A stretch of 64,000 nucleotides of DNA, taken from NCBI RefSeq assembly GCF_030161575.1, contig NZ_BSUL01000001.1, forward strand, positions 992,001-1,056,000, given 5' to 3'. The translations under genes were made by a program, and so were the position numbers. Within the stretch, counting starts at the first letter, position 1; every line of letters starts with the position of its first letter. Of the stretch, positions 17,007-27,304 are shown in pieces. Source of the stretch: Arenivirga flava (lineage in GTDB: Bacteria > Actinomycetota > Actinomycetes > Actinomycetales > Microbacteriaceae). The notes below the pieces were generated by a model. It saw only the letters and a program-made list of their open reading frames with translations, had not been told where the DNA came from and did not search any database.

Positions 17007-17941
17007 GGCGCGGCCACCTCGTCCGCGGGGAAGTTCACGAGCGTGCGCAGCCCGTCGCCGCGACGCGCGGCGAGCCCGAGCAGGTCGCCCGTCGGCGTGA
17101 GCACCGCGAGCGGTCCCGTCGCCTCCGGCAAACCGTCCGGGCGGATGCGCTTGCCCTGCGAGAGCGCGAGCGCGTCGTCCGCGTCGAGCCGCACCGTCGG
17201 GAACAGGGCGCCGGCGACGTCGGCCGGCCGCAGCATCCGCGCGCCCACGTCGAGATCGTCGGCCAGCTCGGGGGCGTGGGCCACGGCGAACGGCCCGACG
17301 CGGGTGCGCCGCAGCGCCGTGAGGTGCCCGCCGACGCCGAGCGCGGCGCCGAGGTCGCGGGCGAGTGCGCGGATGTAGGTGCCCGAGGTGCAGACGACCC
17401 GAACGTCGAGATCGAGGAAGCCGTCGACCCGCCGCGACGCGAGCACCTCGAAGGCGTCGATGCGCACGGGGCGGGCGCTGAGCTGCACGTCCTCGCCCTC
17501 CCGGGCGCGGGCGTAGGCGCGCTTGCCGTCGACCTTGATCGCGCTGACGGTGCTCGGCACCTGCTCGATGTCGCCGCGCAGCGGCGCGATGGCCGCCTCG
17601 ACGGCCTCGTCGGCGAGGTGCGCCGTCTCCGCGGTGCCGGTGATCTCACCCTCGGCGTCGTCGGTCACGGTCGAGGCGCCGAGCCGGATGGTCGCGGTGT
17701 ACTCCTTGTCGAGGCCCACGAGGTAGGTGAGCAGCCGCGTCGAGCTGTTCAGGCCGAGCACGAGCAAGCCCGTGGCCATGGGGTCGAGCGTGCCGGCGTG
17801 GCCGACCTTGCGGGTGCCCGCGAGCCGACGTGTGCGGGCGACGGCATCGTGGCTCGTGAGGCCCTGCGGCTTGTCGAGCAGCAGGATGCCGCTGCCGGCC
17901 CTCGGTCGCTGGTGCTGCTGCTGCGCGGGGCCCTCGTTCAC
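17003..17941 (-). CDS. truB: tRNA pseudouridine(55) synthase
   Basis: 312 residues. TruB makes pseudouridine 55 in the T-loop of tRNAs. Visible motifs are LLLDKPQGLTSHD, KVGHAGTLDPMATG (the catalytic Asp is in GTLDP) and IRLGASTVTDDAEG, followed by a C-terminal part with VRLDADDALALSQGKRI, as in PUA-like tails of actinobacterial TruB. Two GTG codons are possible; I prefer 17941 because TAGCCT ends exactly 6 nt upstream, making 17947 part of the promoter spacer. Divergent from panE, and first gene of a truB-membrane gene-(membrane gene)-ribF run. Confidence 0.94.
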   Translation of the reverse strand: MNEGPAQQQHQRPRAGSGILLLDKPQGLTSHDAVARTRRLAGTRKVGHAGTLDPMATGLLVLGLNSSTRLLTYLVGLDKEYTATIRLGASTVTDDAEGEITGTAETAHLADEAVEAAIAPLRGDIEQVPSTVSAIKVDGKRAYARAREGEDVQLSARPVRIDAFEVLASRRVDGFLDLDVRVVCTSGTYIRALARDLGAALGVGGHLTALRRTRVGPFAVAHAPELADDLDVGARMLRPADVAGALFPTVRLDADDALALSQGKRIRPDGLPEATGPLAVLTPTGDLLGLAARRGDGLRTLVNFPADEVAAP

Positions 17942-17947
17942 CGGCAC

Positions 17948-17953
17948 AGGCTA
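17948..17953 (-). promoter_or_regulatory. -10-like box of truB
   Basis: TAGCCT, 6 nt before the GTG at 17941. Confidence 0.5.
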
Positions 17954-17991
17954 CCAGCGAGCGGATGCGCGCCTCCGTCGGGCGGTCGCCG

Positions 17992-17997
17992 TAGGAT
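17992..17997 (+). promoter_or_regulatory. -10-like box of panE
   Basis: TAGGAT, 6 nt before the ATG at 18004. Confidence 0.5.
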
Positions 17998-18003
17998 CGA
18001 CGG

Positions 18004-19056
18004 ATGCGGATCGCGGTGCTCGGGGCTGGCGCCGTCGGCGGCACCCTGGCCGCCCTGCTGGACCGGGCCGGTCACGAGGTCGCCGTGACCGCGCGGGGCG
18101 CGCACCTCGCGGCCATCGCCGAGCGGGGGCTGAGCCTGCGCGGCGGATGGGGCGAGCACGTCGCCCGCATCCCCGCAGCCGAACGCCTCGACCGCTCCCC
18201 CGAGCTCGCGATCGTCGCCACGAAGGCGCAGGACGCCGGTGGCGCCATCGCGGCCGGCGCCGAGCTCCTGGCCGGGGTGCCGCTCGTGATCGTGCAGAAC
18301 GGTCTCTCCGGCATCGACTCGGCCGCCGCATCCGCTCCGTCCTCGCCGCTGATCGGCGGGCTCGCCCTCTTCGCCGCCTCGCATCTCGAGCCCGGACTCG
18401 TCGAGGTGACGGCGCCGGGAGCGCTGCTGCTCGCCCCCGGAAGCCGCGGGGCGGGCGCCGCGCTCGCCCTCGCGGCTCGCGCGCTCGCACCGCTGCTGCC
18501 GGTGCAGCTCGGCGACGACCTGCGCGCGGCGCAGTGGAGCAAGCTGCTCGTCAACCAGGTGAACGCGCTCCCCGCCGTCACCGGGCTCAGCGTGCAGGCG
18601 ACTGTCGCGCACACGGGTCTGCTGCGCGTGCTCACGCGCAGCATGCAGGAGGCAGCCCGGGTCGCCGCCGCATCCGGCGCCCGTTTCGCGCCGCTCGGGG
18701 TCGTCGACGAGCGCGCCGTGGCCGCGTTGCGGACCCTGCCGACGGCCCTGGCCGCCGCGCTGCCGCGACGCATGGCCCGGAGCATGGGCGACGTGCCGAA
18801 CCCCGGCTCGACCCTGCAGTCGGTGCGCCGTGGGGTGCCCACCGAGATCGACCACCTCAACGGTGCGATCGTCGACGCGGCGCGCTCCGCCGGCCTCCAG
18901 GCCCCGGTGAACGCGGCGATCACCGCGATGGTGCACGAGGCCGCGGCGCGCGGCTTCCTGTCGCCCGACGAGGTCGTCGCGCGCATCGCCGCGATCGATG
19001 CGCCGCAGACCCGTCTGGGCGCGCTCGCCCGCCGCCTCGGCGGTGCGCGTGGCTGA
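18004..19056 (+). CDS. panE: 2-Dehydropantoate 2-reductase
   Basis: 350 residues. The family reduces ketopantoate to pantoate with NADPH for coenzyme A synthesis. The N-terminal MRIAVLGAGAVGGTLA is the NADP-binding GxGxxG turn. VIVQNGLSG contains the conserved Asn, WSKLLVNQVNALPAVTG holds the catalytic Lys region, and PGSTLQSVRRGVPTEIDHLNG is the C-terminal domain signature. Paralogues with other keto-acid substrates exist, so the exact substrate is inferred. TAGGAT lies 6 nt before the ATG. The 3' end overlaps mutY by 8 nt. Confidence 0.85.
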   Translation: MRIAVLGAGAVGGTLAALLDRAGHEVAVTARGAHLAAIAERGLSLRGGWGEHVARIPAAERLDRSPELAIVATKAQDAGGAIAAGAELLAGVPLVIVQNGLSGIDSAAASAPSSPLIGGLALFAASHLEPGLVEVTAPGALLLAPGSRGAGAALALAARALAPLLPVQLGDDLRAAQWSKLLVNQVNALPAVTGLSVQATVAHTGLLRVLTRSMQEAARVAAASGARFAPLGVVDERAVAALRTLPTALAAALPRRMARSMGDVPNPGSTLQSVRRGVPTEIDHLNGAIVDAARSAGLQAPVNAAITAMVHEAAARGFLSPDEVVARIAAIDAPQTRLGALARRLGGARG

Positions 19057-19954
19057 CGCCGCCGTGGTGCGGGCGCTCGGCGATCCGGCACTGGGCAGCG
19101 CGGTCGCCGACTGGTTCGCCGACGCCGCGCGCGATCTGCCCTGGCGGGCCGAGGGCTTCGGCGCGTGGGGCGTGCTCGTCAGCGAGATCATGCTGCAGCA
19201 GACCCAGGTCGATCGGGTGATCCCCCGGCTCGCCGCGTGGCTGGAGCGCTGGCCGACGCCCGCCGACCTGGCGGCCAGCCCGCCGAGCGAGGCGGTGCGG
19301 ATGTGGGACCGGCTCGGCTACCCCCGCCGCGCGCTGCGGCTGCACGCCTGCGCCACCGCCATCGCCGAGGAGCACGGCAACGTGGTGCCGGACGACGTCG
19401 ACGCCCTGCTCGCGCTGCCGGGCATCGGGGACTACACCGCGCGGGCCGTGGCCGTCTTCGCGTACCGCCAGCGGCATCCGGTCGTCGACACGAACACGCG
19501 GCGCGTGATCGCCCGCGCGGTGCTCGGGCACGCTGAGGCCGCGCCGCCCCACCGGCGCGATCTGGTCGACATGACCGCGCTGCTGCCGGAGGACGTCGCC
19601 GCCTCGACGGTCGTGAACGCGGGGGTGATGGAGCTCGGGGCGATCGTCTGCACGGCCCGGTCGCCGCGCTGCGACGCCTGCCCGATCGCGGCGCGGTGCG
19701 CCTGGCGCGCCGCGGGCTACCCCGCCTACGACGGACCGGTGCGGCAGCGGCAGGCGCGCTTCGAGGGCAGCGACCGCCAGGCGCGTGGCCGCATCCTCGC
19801 CGAGCTGCGCCGGTCCGAGGTGCCCGTGCCCGCTGCCGAGCTGCTGGCGCTCGCCCCCGATGCCGCGCAGCTCGAGCGGGCCCTCGACGGGCTGGTCGCC
19901 GACGGCCTCGCCACCGGCGACCCGGATTCCGGCTACGCGCTGCCCGGGTCCTGA
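19049..19954 (+). CDS. mutY: A/G-specific adenine glycosylase
   Basis: 301 residues. MutY removes adenine paired with 8-oxoguanine. Motifs are SEIMLQQTQV (Glu nucleophile-assisting region), the helix-hairpin-helix LPGIGDYTARAVAVFAY, the catalytic Asp in VVDTNTRR, and a [4Fe-4S] cluster with spacing Cys-x6-Cys-x2-Cys-x5-Cys (CTARSPRC and CPIAARC). There is no long C-terminal NUDIX-like 8-oxoG recognition domain of the E. coli length; the tail of about 80 residues is a short helical segment, as in many actinobacterial MutY proteins. I start at GTG 19049, which overlaps panE by 8 nt; an earlier ATG at 18998 would add 17 residues read inside panE. Confidence 0.93.
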   Translation: MADAAVVRALGDPALGSAVADWFADAARDLPWRAEGFGAWGVLVSEIMLQQTQVDRVIPRLAAWLERWPTPADLAASPPSEAVRMWDRLGYPRRALRLHACATAIAEEHGNVVPDDVDALLALPGIGDYTARAVAVFAYRQRHPVVDTNTRRVIARAVLGHAEAAPPHRRDLVDMTALLPEDVAASTVVNAGVMELGAIVCTARSPRCDACPIAARCAWRAAGYPAYDGPVRQRQARFEGSDRQARGRILAELRRSEVPVPAAELLALAPDAAQLERALDGLVADGLATGDPDSGYALPGS

Positions 19955-20015
19955 GACGCTGCGACGTACGGCGTCACGGCGCGTCGCATCCCGGCAGGAC
20001 GGATGCGGATGCGCC

Positions 20016-20021
20016 TACCGT
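20016..20021 (+). promoter_or_regulatory. -10-like box of the tRNA-like gene
   Basis: TACCGT ending 8 nt before the predicted 5' end of the tRNA at 20030. Confidence 0.5.
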
Positions 20022-20029
20022 GGAGGCAA

Positions 20030-20101
20030 CGCGGTGATCCGGATGGTTCCGGGCCCCGGCTCATATCCGGGAGCGCAGCAGGTTCGACTCCTGCCGCCGC
20101 G
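20030..20101 (+). tRNA. tRNA-Met-like gene (anticodon CAU), non-canonical core
   Basis: A 72-nt cloverleaf can be drawn: acceptor CGCGGTG/CGCCGCG (one G-U), D stem CCGG/CCGG with loop ATGGTT, anticodon stem CCCGG/CCGGG with 7-nt loop CTCATAT (anticodon CAT), T stem GCAGG/CCTGC with loop TTCGACT. The T arm is fully canonical. Odd points are A rather than T at position 8, a 6-nt D loop, two nucleotides between the D and anticodon stems, a 6-nt variable loop, and no encoded CCA. The -10 box upstream and the strong hairpin downstream support it as a transcribed RNA. It lacks the C1xA72 mismatch of initiators, so elongator Met or a lysidine-type Ile tRNA are the options. Confidence 0.6.
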
Positions 20102-20106
20102 TCGGG

Positions 20107-20151
20107 ACGACGGAGGGCTGCGCGGCGGATCGCCGCGCAGCCCTCCGTCGT
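20107..20151. terminator. Long perfect hairpin between convergent tRNA-like gene and rbfA
   Basis: A 21-bp perfect stem (20107-20127 against 20131-20151) with loop GAT. It sits between the 3' ends of the tRNA-like gene and rbfA, so it most likely stops transcription from both sides. There is no T run, as is usual in this G+C range. Confidence 0.75.
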
Positions 20152-20163
20152 GCAGGGTCGGGT

Positions 20164-20610
20164 TCAGCCCTCGTAGGCGTCGTCGTCGCGCTCGCGCGGC
20201 TTGACGTACGGGTCTTCGTCGCCGGCGTACCGCCCGCCGGCGGCGAGGCGCTCGAGCTCGGCGTCGCGGGCCTTCGCCTGCGCGAGCAGGTCGGTGAGGT
20301 GCGAGGCGTTCTCGGGCAGGGCGTCGAGGATGAACTCGAGGCTCGGCGTCAGCCGGGCGGTGATGTTCTTGCCCACCTCGGTGCGCAGCATGCCGGTGGC
20401 GCTCTTCAGCGCCGCGGCGGTGTCCGCGCGCTCCTCATCGGAGCCATAGACCGTGTAGAAGATCGACGCATGCTGCAGATCGCCGGTCACCCGGACGTCC
20501 GTGATGGTCGCGAAGCCCATCCGCGGGTCCTTGATGCCCTTCTCCAGCCGCCGCGCGACGATCTCCTTGATGCGGTCGGCCATCTTCCTGGCGCGCTGCT
20601 CATCGGCCAT
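20164..20610 (-). CDS. rbfA: 30S ribosome-binding factor A
   Basis: 148 residues. RbfA binds the immature 30S subunit and helps mature the 5' end of 16S rRNA. The KH-like fold is seen in [36 protein letters not shown] and [12 protein letters not shown], with a charged C-terminal extension. ATG 20610 (MADEQRARK) is preferred over GTG 20622 because AAAGGTGG lies about 8 nt upstream. Last gene of the nusA-ylxR-infB-rbfA operon, separated from infB by a hairpin. Confidence 0.93.
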   Translation of the reverse strand: MADEQRARKMADRIKEIVARRLEKGIKDPRMGFATITDVRVTGDLQHASIFYTVYGSDEERADTAAALKSATGMLRTEVGKNITARLTPSLEFILDALPENASHLTDLLAQAKARDAELERLAAGGRYAGDEDPYVKPRERDDDAYEG

Positions 20611-20649
20611 GCGGGCCACCACCTTTCGTTGTGTTCGTACGGATGCGGG

Positions 20650-20683
20650 AAGGGCCCCGCGAGCCGGAGCTCACGGGACCCTT
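20650..20683 (-). terminator. Intercistronic hairpin between infB and rbfA
   Basis: 15-bp stem (20650-20664 against 20669-20683, two G-U pairs in the transcript) closed by a C(UCCG)G tetraloop, an extra-stable UNCG type. There is no T run. It may be a partial terminator or a processing/stability element that lowers rbfA output relative to infB. Confidence 0.6.
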
Positions 20684-20694
20684 CTCACCGGGGA

Positions 20695-23447
<2,753 letters not shown>

Positions 23448-23453
23448 AGTTCT

Positions 23454-23481
23454 CCTGTCTACGGGCCTGCGCCCGGACAGG
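23454..23481 (-). promoter_or_regulatory. Hairpin masking the infB ribosome-binding site
   Basis: Arms CCTGTC+CGGGC (23454-23466) and GCCCG+GACAGG (23471-23481) form an 11-bp stem with a 2-nt bulge and a 4-nt loop. In the transcript the GACAGG-complementary arm contains the start of the AGGAG ribosome site of infB. It may tune infB translation. Confidence 0.45.
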
Positions 23482-23523
23482 GGCAGACCTCAAATGGTGC
23501 GGACGGTGCTCATTCCGAGCCGT

Positions 23524-23850
23524 TCATGAGTTGTCCATGAGCCGTTCTGCCTGTTCTCTGAGGGTGTTCGACGCGGGATCCGCTGCGGTCCTCAGCGCCC
23601 GGCCCAGGGCCCGGCGGGAGATCGCACGCTCCCAGCAATCGCGTGAGGGATGCAGCCACGCGCCCCGCCCCGGCAGGACGGCGCGTTCATCGAGAACGAG
23701 CCCTTCTGCCCCGGCGACGATCCGCACCAGGGCGGACCGCTCGGCACGCGCGCGACAACCGACGCACGTTCGTACAGGACCCAGCGTAGCACTCGGCTCG
23801 TCGCCGGCCCGCGCGGCGCGCTCCTCCGACGGCGAACGGCGACGGCTCAC
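23524..23850 (-). CDS. YlxR-family RNA-binding protein
   Basis: 108 residues. The DUF448/YlxR signature is clear: [19 protein letters not shown] and [17 protein letters not shown], followed by the RALGRALR helix. YlxR is a small nucleic-acid-binding protein of the nusA-infB operon, reported in Bacillus and Clostridium to affect transcription and RNase P. GTG start overlaps the nusA stop by 4 nt, so it is coupled. The Cys pair CVGC is conserved in the family. Confidence 0.92.
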   Translation of the reverse strand: MSRRRSPSEERAARAGDEPSATLGPVRTCVGCRARAERSALVRIVAGAEGLVLDERAVLPGRGAWLHPSRDCWERAISRRALGRALRTAADPASNTLREQAERLMDNS

Positions 23851-24836
23851 GACTCCATGACGGAGTCGGGCTGGATGTCGATCTTGGCACCGGTGAGCTT
23901 GGCGGCCAGACGCGCGTTCTGGCCCTCCTTGCCGATGGCGAGCGACAGCTGGTAGTCGGGCACGAGGGCGCGCACCGCCTTGGTGGCCGCGTCGATGACG
24001 AACGCGCTCGAGACCTTGGCGGGCGACAGCGCGCTGGCGACGAAGGTCGGCAGGTCCTCGGAGTAGTCGACGATGTCGATCTTCTCCTGGTTCAGCTCGG
24101 CGGTGACGGAGCGCACGCGCTGGCCCATCTCGCCGATGCAGGCGCCCTTCGCGTTCACGCCGGCCTGGGTGGCGCGCACGGCGATCTTCGTGCGGTGCCC
24201 GGCCTCGCGGGCGAGCGAGGCGATCTCGACGATGCCGCTGGCGATCTCCGGCACCTCGAGGGCGAAGAGCTTGCGCACGAGACCGGGGTGGGTGCGCGAG
24301 ACGGTGATCTGCGGTCCCTTGGGCCCCTTGCCGACGGCGGTGACGTAGACGCGGATGCGGCGGCCGTGCTGGTACTCCTCGCCCGGCACCTGCTCCTCGG
24401 GCGGCATGATCGCCTCGACGGTGCCGAGGTCGATGTGGATCATCCGCGGGTTCGGCCCCTGCTGGATGACGCCGGCGACGATGTCGCCCTCCTTGCCGCG
24501 GAACTCGCCGAGCACCTTGTCGTCGCCGATGTCGCGCAGGCGCTGGTTGATGACCTGCTTGGCGGCGAAGGCGGCGATGCGCCCGAAGTCCTCGGGGGTC
24601 TCCACGGCCTCGCCAACGACCTCTCCCTCCTCGTCGCGCTCGGGCACGAAGAGGGTCACGTGACCGGTCTTGCGGTCGAGCTGCACGCGGGCCTCGGCGT
24701 CGGCGGCGGCGCCCAGCTCGCCGGCGTTGCGCACGTAGGCGGTGAGGATCGCCTGCTCGATGATCCGCACGAGCTCCTCGAACGGGATCTCCCGCTCGCG
24801 CTCCAGCAGTCGCAGCACGGCCAGATCGATGTCCAT
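23847..24836 (-). CDS. nusA: Transcription termination/antitermination protein
   Basis: 329 residues, the short actinobacterial form without C-terminal acidic repeats. The N-terminal RNA-polymerase-binding domain ([20 protein letters not shown]) is followed by S1 ([20 protein letters not shown]) and KH domains ([23 protein letters not shown] and [15 protein letters not shown]). ATG 24836 has GAGGAGA 4 nt upstream, and TAGCAT (24891-24896, minus strand) is a plausible -10 with a leader of about 45 nt. It is the first gene of the operon; rimP, which normally precedes it, is absent, and an asparaginase gene diverges instead. Confidence 0.95.
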   Translation of the reverse strand: MDIDLAVLRLLEREREIPFEELVRIIEQAILTAYVRNAGELGAAADAEARVQLDRKTGHVTLFVPERDEEGEVVGEAVETPEDFGRIAAFAAKQVINQRLRDIGDDKVLGEFRGKEGDIVAGVIQQGPNPRMIHIDLGTVEAIMPPEEQVPGEEYQHGRRIRVYVTAVGKGPKGPQITVSRTHPGLVRKLFALEVPEIASGIVEIASLAREAGHRTKIAVRATQAGVNAKGACIGEMGQRVRSVTAELNQEKIDIVDYSEDLPTFVASALSPAKVSSAFVIDAATKAVRALVPDYQLSLAIGKEGQNARLAAKLTGAKIDIQPDSVMES

Positions 24837-24883
24837 GGGGTCTCCTCTATTCAGCTCTCAGCCCGCCGTTGCTCGCGCGGGCA

Positions 24884-24912
24884 CCGGACGATGCTAGCTC
24901 ATCGTCGTCCGG
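24884..24912. promoter_or_regulatory. Imperfect palindrome over the nusA -10 box
   Basis: Arms GACGATG (24887-24893) and CATCGTC (24900-24906) flank CTAGCT; an outer CCGG repeats on both sides with a 3-nt offset. It covers the minus-strand TAGCAT box. It could be an operator or a chance dyad. Confidence 0.35.
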
Positions 24913-24929
24913 CGACCCACCGCCGTCGC

Positions 24930-24935
24930 TAGCCT
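24930..24935 (+). promoter_or_regulatory. -10-like box of the asparaginase gene
   Basis: TAGCCT, 6 nt before the GTG at 24942. Confidence 0.5.
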
Positions 24936-24941
24936 GGACGG

Positions 24942-25901
24942 GTGAGCGACGCCATCCCCCTCCGCCCCCTCTCCCCCGCCGGCTGCGTGCCGCTCGCCGT
25001 GGTCGAACGGTCCGGTCTCATCGAGTCGCAGCACCTCGGAGCGGCCGTGCTGGTCGACCCCGACGGCGCGGTGCTCGAAGCGCACGGCGACGTCGAGGCG
25101 CACGTGTACCCGCGCTCGACCCTCAAGCCGTTCCAGGCCACCGCGGCGCTGCGCAGCGGGCTCGGCCTCGTCGGAGAGCAGCTGGTGCTGTCCACGGCGA
25201 GCCACGCCGGCACGGAGCGGCACCAGGCCGTGGTGCGGACGATCCTCGACGGCGCCGGTCTCGACGCGTCGGCGCTGCGGTGCCCTCCCGCCTGGCCGGG
25301 CGATCGCGCCGCCCGGGCAGCCGCATCCGCTCCCTCTCGGCTGGCGATGAACTGCTCCGGCAAGCACGCCACCTTCCTCGCGGCCTGCGTGCGCGAGGGC
25401 TGGACGCTCGAGGACTACCTGGCGCCGGAGCACCCGCTGCAGGCGCGCATCCGCTCGGTCGTGGCGGAGCTGACCGGCGCCGAGCCGGCGCACTGGGGCG
25501 TCGACGGATGCGGCGCCCCCGTCGCCGCGATGGGCCTGCTGCAGCTGGCCCGCGGCCTGGCGGCGCTCGAGCGCTCGGGATCGCCGCTGCCGGCGGCGAT
25601 CCGCGAGCACCCCTGGGCGATCGACGGCGAGGGCCAGGCGAACACCGCGGTGATCGAGCGCACCGGCGTGGTGGCCAAGCTCGGCGCGGAGGGCGTGCTC
25701 GTGCTGCTCACGCCGGAGGGGGCGGCCGTCGCGCTGAAGAGCCTGGACGGCTCGCACCGGGCCACCACGATCGCGGGCCTCGGGCTGCTGGCCCGCAACG
25801 GTCTCGTCGATGCGGAGGCGGCGGCGGATGCAGCGGCCGCGACCGCGGAGGCCGTCACCGGCGGCGACGAGGTCGTCGGCGGGCTGCGGCTGGCGCTCTA
25901 G
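24942..25901 (+). CDS. Asparaginase (L-asparaginase II / AnsA-like family)
   Basis: 319 residues of the PF06089-type asparaginase family (also called rhizobial-type), distinct from the E. coli type I/II fold. Conserved blocks are VYPRSTLKPFQA (with the Ser-Lys pair), STASHAGTERH, NCSGKHATFLAAC (Ser-Lys and Cys) and VDGCGAPVAAM (Cys). No signal peptide, so cytoplasmic. It would release ammonia and aspartate, which the aspartase encoded at 3.2-4.6 kb could use (inference). GTG start is leaderless-like. Stops of this gene and the convergent LLM monooxygenase gene overlap in CTAG. Confidence 0.88.
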   Translation: MSDAIPLRPLSPAGCVPLAVVERSGLIESQHLGAAVLVDPDGAVLEAHGDVEAHVYPRSTLKPFQATAALRSGLGLVGEQLVLSTASHAGTERHQAVVRTILDGAGLDASALRCPPAWPGDRAARAAASAPSRLAMNCSGKHATFLAACVREGWTLEDYLAPEHPLQARIRSVVAELTGAEPAHWGVDGCGAPVAAMGLLQLARGLAALERSGSPLPAAIREHPWAIDGEGQANTAVIERTGVVAKLGAEGVLVLLTPEGAAVALKSLDGSHRATTIAGLGLLARNGLVDAEAAADAAAATAEAVTGGDEVVGGLRLAL

Positions 25902-27304
25902 ACCGGCGCTCCGAACCGCAGCGGCTCGACCGGCACGTCCAGGTTGCGCCCGCCGCGGTAGCGCGCCGCGATGTGGTGCTCGGGCAACCGCGCCCGGCCC
26001 GCGCCGAAGAGCTGCTCGCGCAGCGTGAGACCGTCTCCGTCGCGGAGGCGGCCGCGACGCCGCAGCTCGGGCACGACGAGGTCGGCGAAGTCCCGCGCCG
26101 TGTCGAAGGAGTGGTACTGGCGCAGGTTGATGCCGTCGATGCCGTCCTCGTCGAGCCAGCGCTCGATCTCGTCGGCGACCACGGTGGGCGTACCGACGAC
26201 GAAGTAGCGGCCCTCGCGGCCGCCGACGAGCTTGTCGAGCACCTCGCCGACCGTCCCGCCCGGCGGCAGCTGGAAGCGGCCGGTGATGGCCGGCTCGCCC
26301 CGCAGCACGACATCGATGGGCGTCTCGCGCGGGTACGCGGTGAGGTCGACCGGCAGGCTCGCGTGGGCGAGGATGCCGTCGATGCTCGTGCGGCGCCGGT
26401 ACTCGCGCCACCGGTCCTGCGCCTCCTCCTCGGTGCGACCGACGACGACGCCGGCCTGCACGATGCAGCGCAGGTCGTCACCGGAGCGACCGTGCCGCAC
26501 CGCGGCCTCGCGCATGCCGCGGGCGTTTCGGCGGAAATCCTCGGCGGTCCGTCCGCCCGTGAACACCACCTCGGCGTGCCGGCCGGCGAACTCGATACCC
26601 GCCGGCGAGCCGGTCGCCTGGAACAGCACGGGCGTGCGCTGCCGGCTCGGCGAGGCGAGGTGCGGACCGGCGACGCGGAAGTGCTCGCCGACGTGGTCGA
26701 TGTACCGCACGCCCTCCGGGTCGCTGTAGACGCCGCGCTCGCGGTCGACCACGACCGCGTCATCGTCCCAAGAGCCCTCCCAGAGCTTGTAGACCACGTC
26801 GAGGAACTCGTCCGCGATCTCGTAGCGGCGGTCGTGCGGGATCTGGTCGTCGAGACCGAAGTTGCGCGCGGCGTTCTTCAGGTAGCTGGTGACGATGTTC
26901 CAGCCGACGCGCCCGTTCGTCAGGTGGTCCAAGGTGGACATCCTGCGCGCGAAGGCGAAGGGCGGCTCGTAGCTCGTCGAGAACGTGGCGCCGAAGCCGA
27001 TCCGCTCGGTGACCGCGGCCATCGCCGGGATGACGAGCAGCGGGTCGTTGGACGGGATCTGCAGCCCCTCGCGGATCGCCGTCTCCGGTCCGCCGCGGAA
27101 GGTGTCGTAGGCCCCGACCACGTCGGCGAGGAACACGCCGGTGAAGCCGCCGTGCTCGAGGATCTGCGCGAGCTCGGTCCAGTAGGAGAGCTCGTTGAAG
27201 CGGTGCCGTTGGTTGCCCTCGAGCGGCCAGAGCCCGTGGGTGATGTGGCTCACCGTGTTCATCTCGAAGAGGTTGAGGATGAGCGGCTTCGGCTCCCCGG
27301 TCAT
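25898..27304 (-). CDS. LLM-class FMN-dependent monooxygenase (NtaA/SnaA/DszA type)
   Basis: 468 residues. Bacterial luciferase-like flavoprotein that needs reduced FMN from a partner reductase. The NtaA/DszA subfamily is shown by ILNLFEMNTVSHITHGLW, GFTGVFLADV, FSTSYEPPFAFARRMSTLDHLT, GRVGWNIVTSYL and the C-terminal VVADEIERWLDEDGIDG. Family members cleave C-N or C-S bonds in nitrilotriacetate, sulfones or similar molecules. ATG 27304 overlaps the stop of the upstream flavoprotein gene by 4 nt, so they are coupled. With the divergent ABC importer it probably forms an uptake and oxygenation pathway; the substrate is unknown. Confidence 0.88.
   Translation of the reverse strand: MTGEPKPLILNLFEMNTVSHITHGLWPLEGNQRHRFNELSYWTELAQILEHGGFTGVFLADVVGAYDTFRGGPETAIREGLQIPSNDPLLVIPAMAAVTERIGFGATFSTSYEPPFAFARRMSTLDHLTNGRVGWNIVTSYLKNAARNFGLDDQIPHDRRYEIADEFLDVVYKLWEGSWDDDAVVVDRERGVYSDPEGVRYIDHVGEHFRVAGPHLASPSRQRTPVLFQATGSPAGIEFAGRHAEVVFTGGRTAEDFRRNARGMREAAVRHGRSGDDLRCIVQAGVVVGRTEEEAQDRWREYRRRTSIDGILAHASLPVDLTAYPRETPIDVVLRGEPAITGRFQLPPGGTVGEVLDKLVGGREGRYFVVGTPTVVADEIERWLDEDGIDGINLRQYHSFDTARDFADLVVPELRRRGRLRDGDGLTLREQLFGAGRARLPEHHIAARYRGGRNLDVPVEPLRFGAPV

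Noticed and set aside
19963-19990. Terminator after mutY (GCGACG...CGTCGC)
   Set aside because: The stem is only 6 bp with a long loop and lies within the upstream region of the tRNA-like gene; not strong enough to list.
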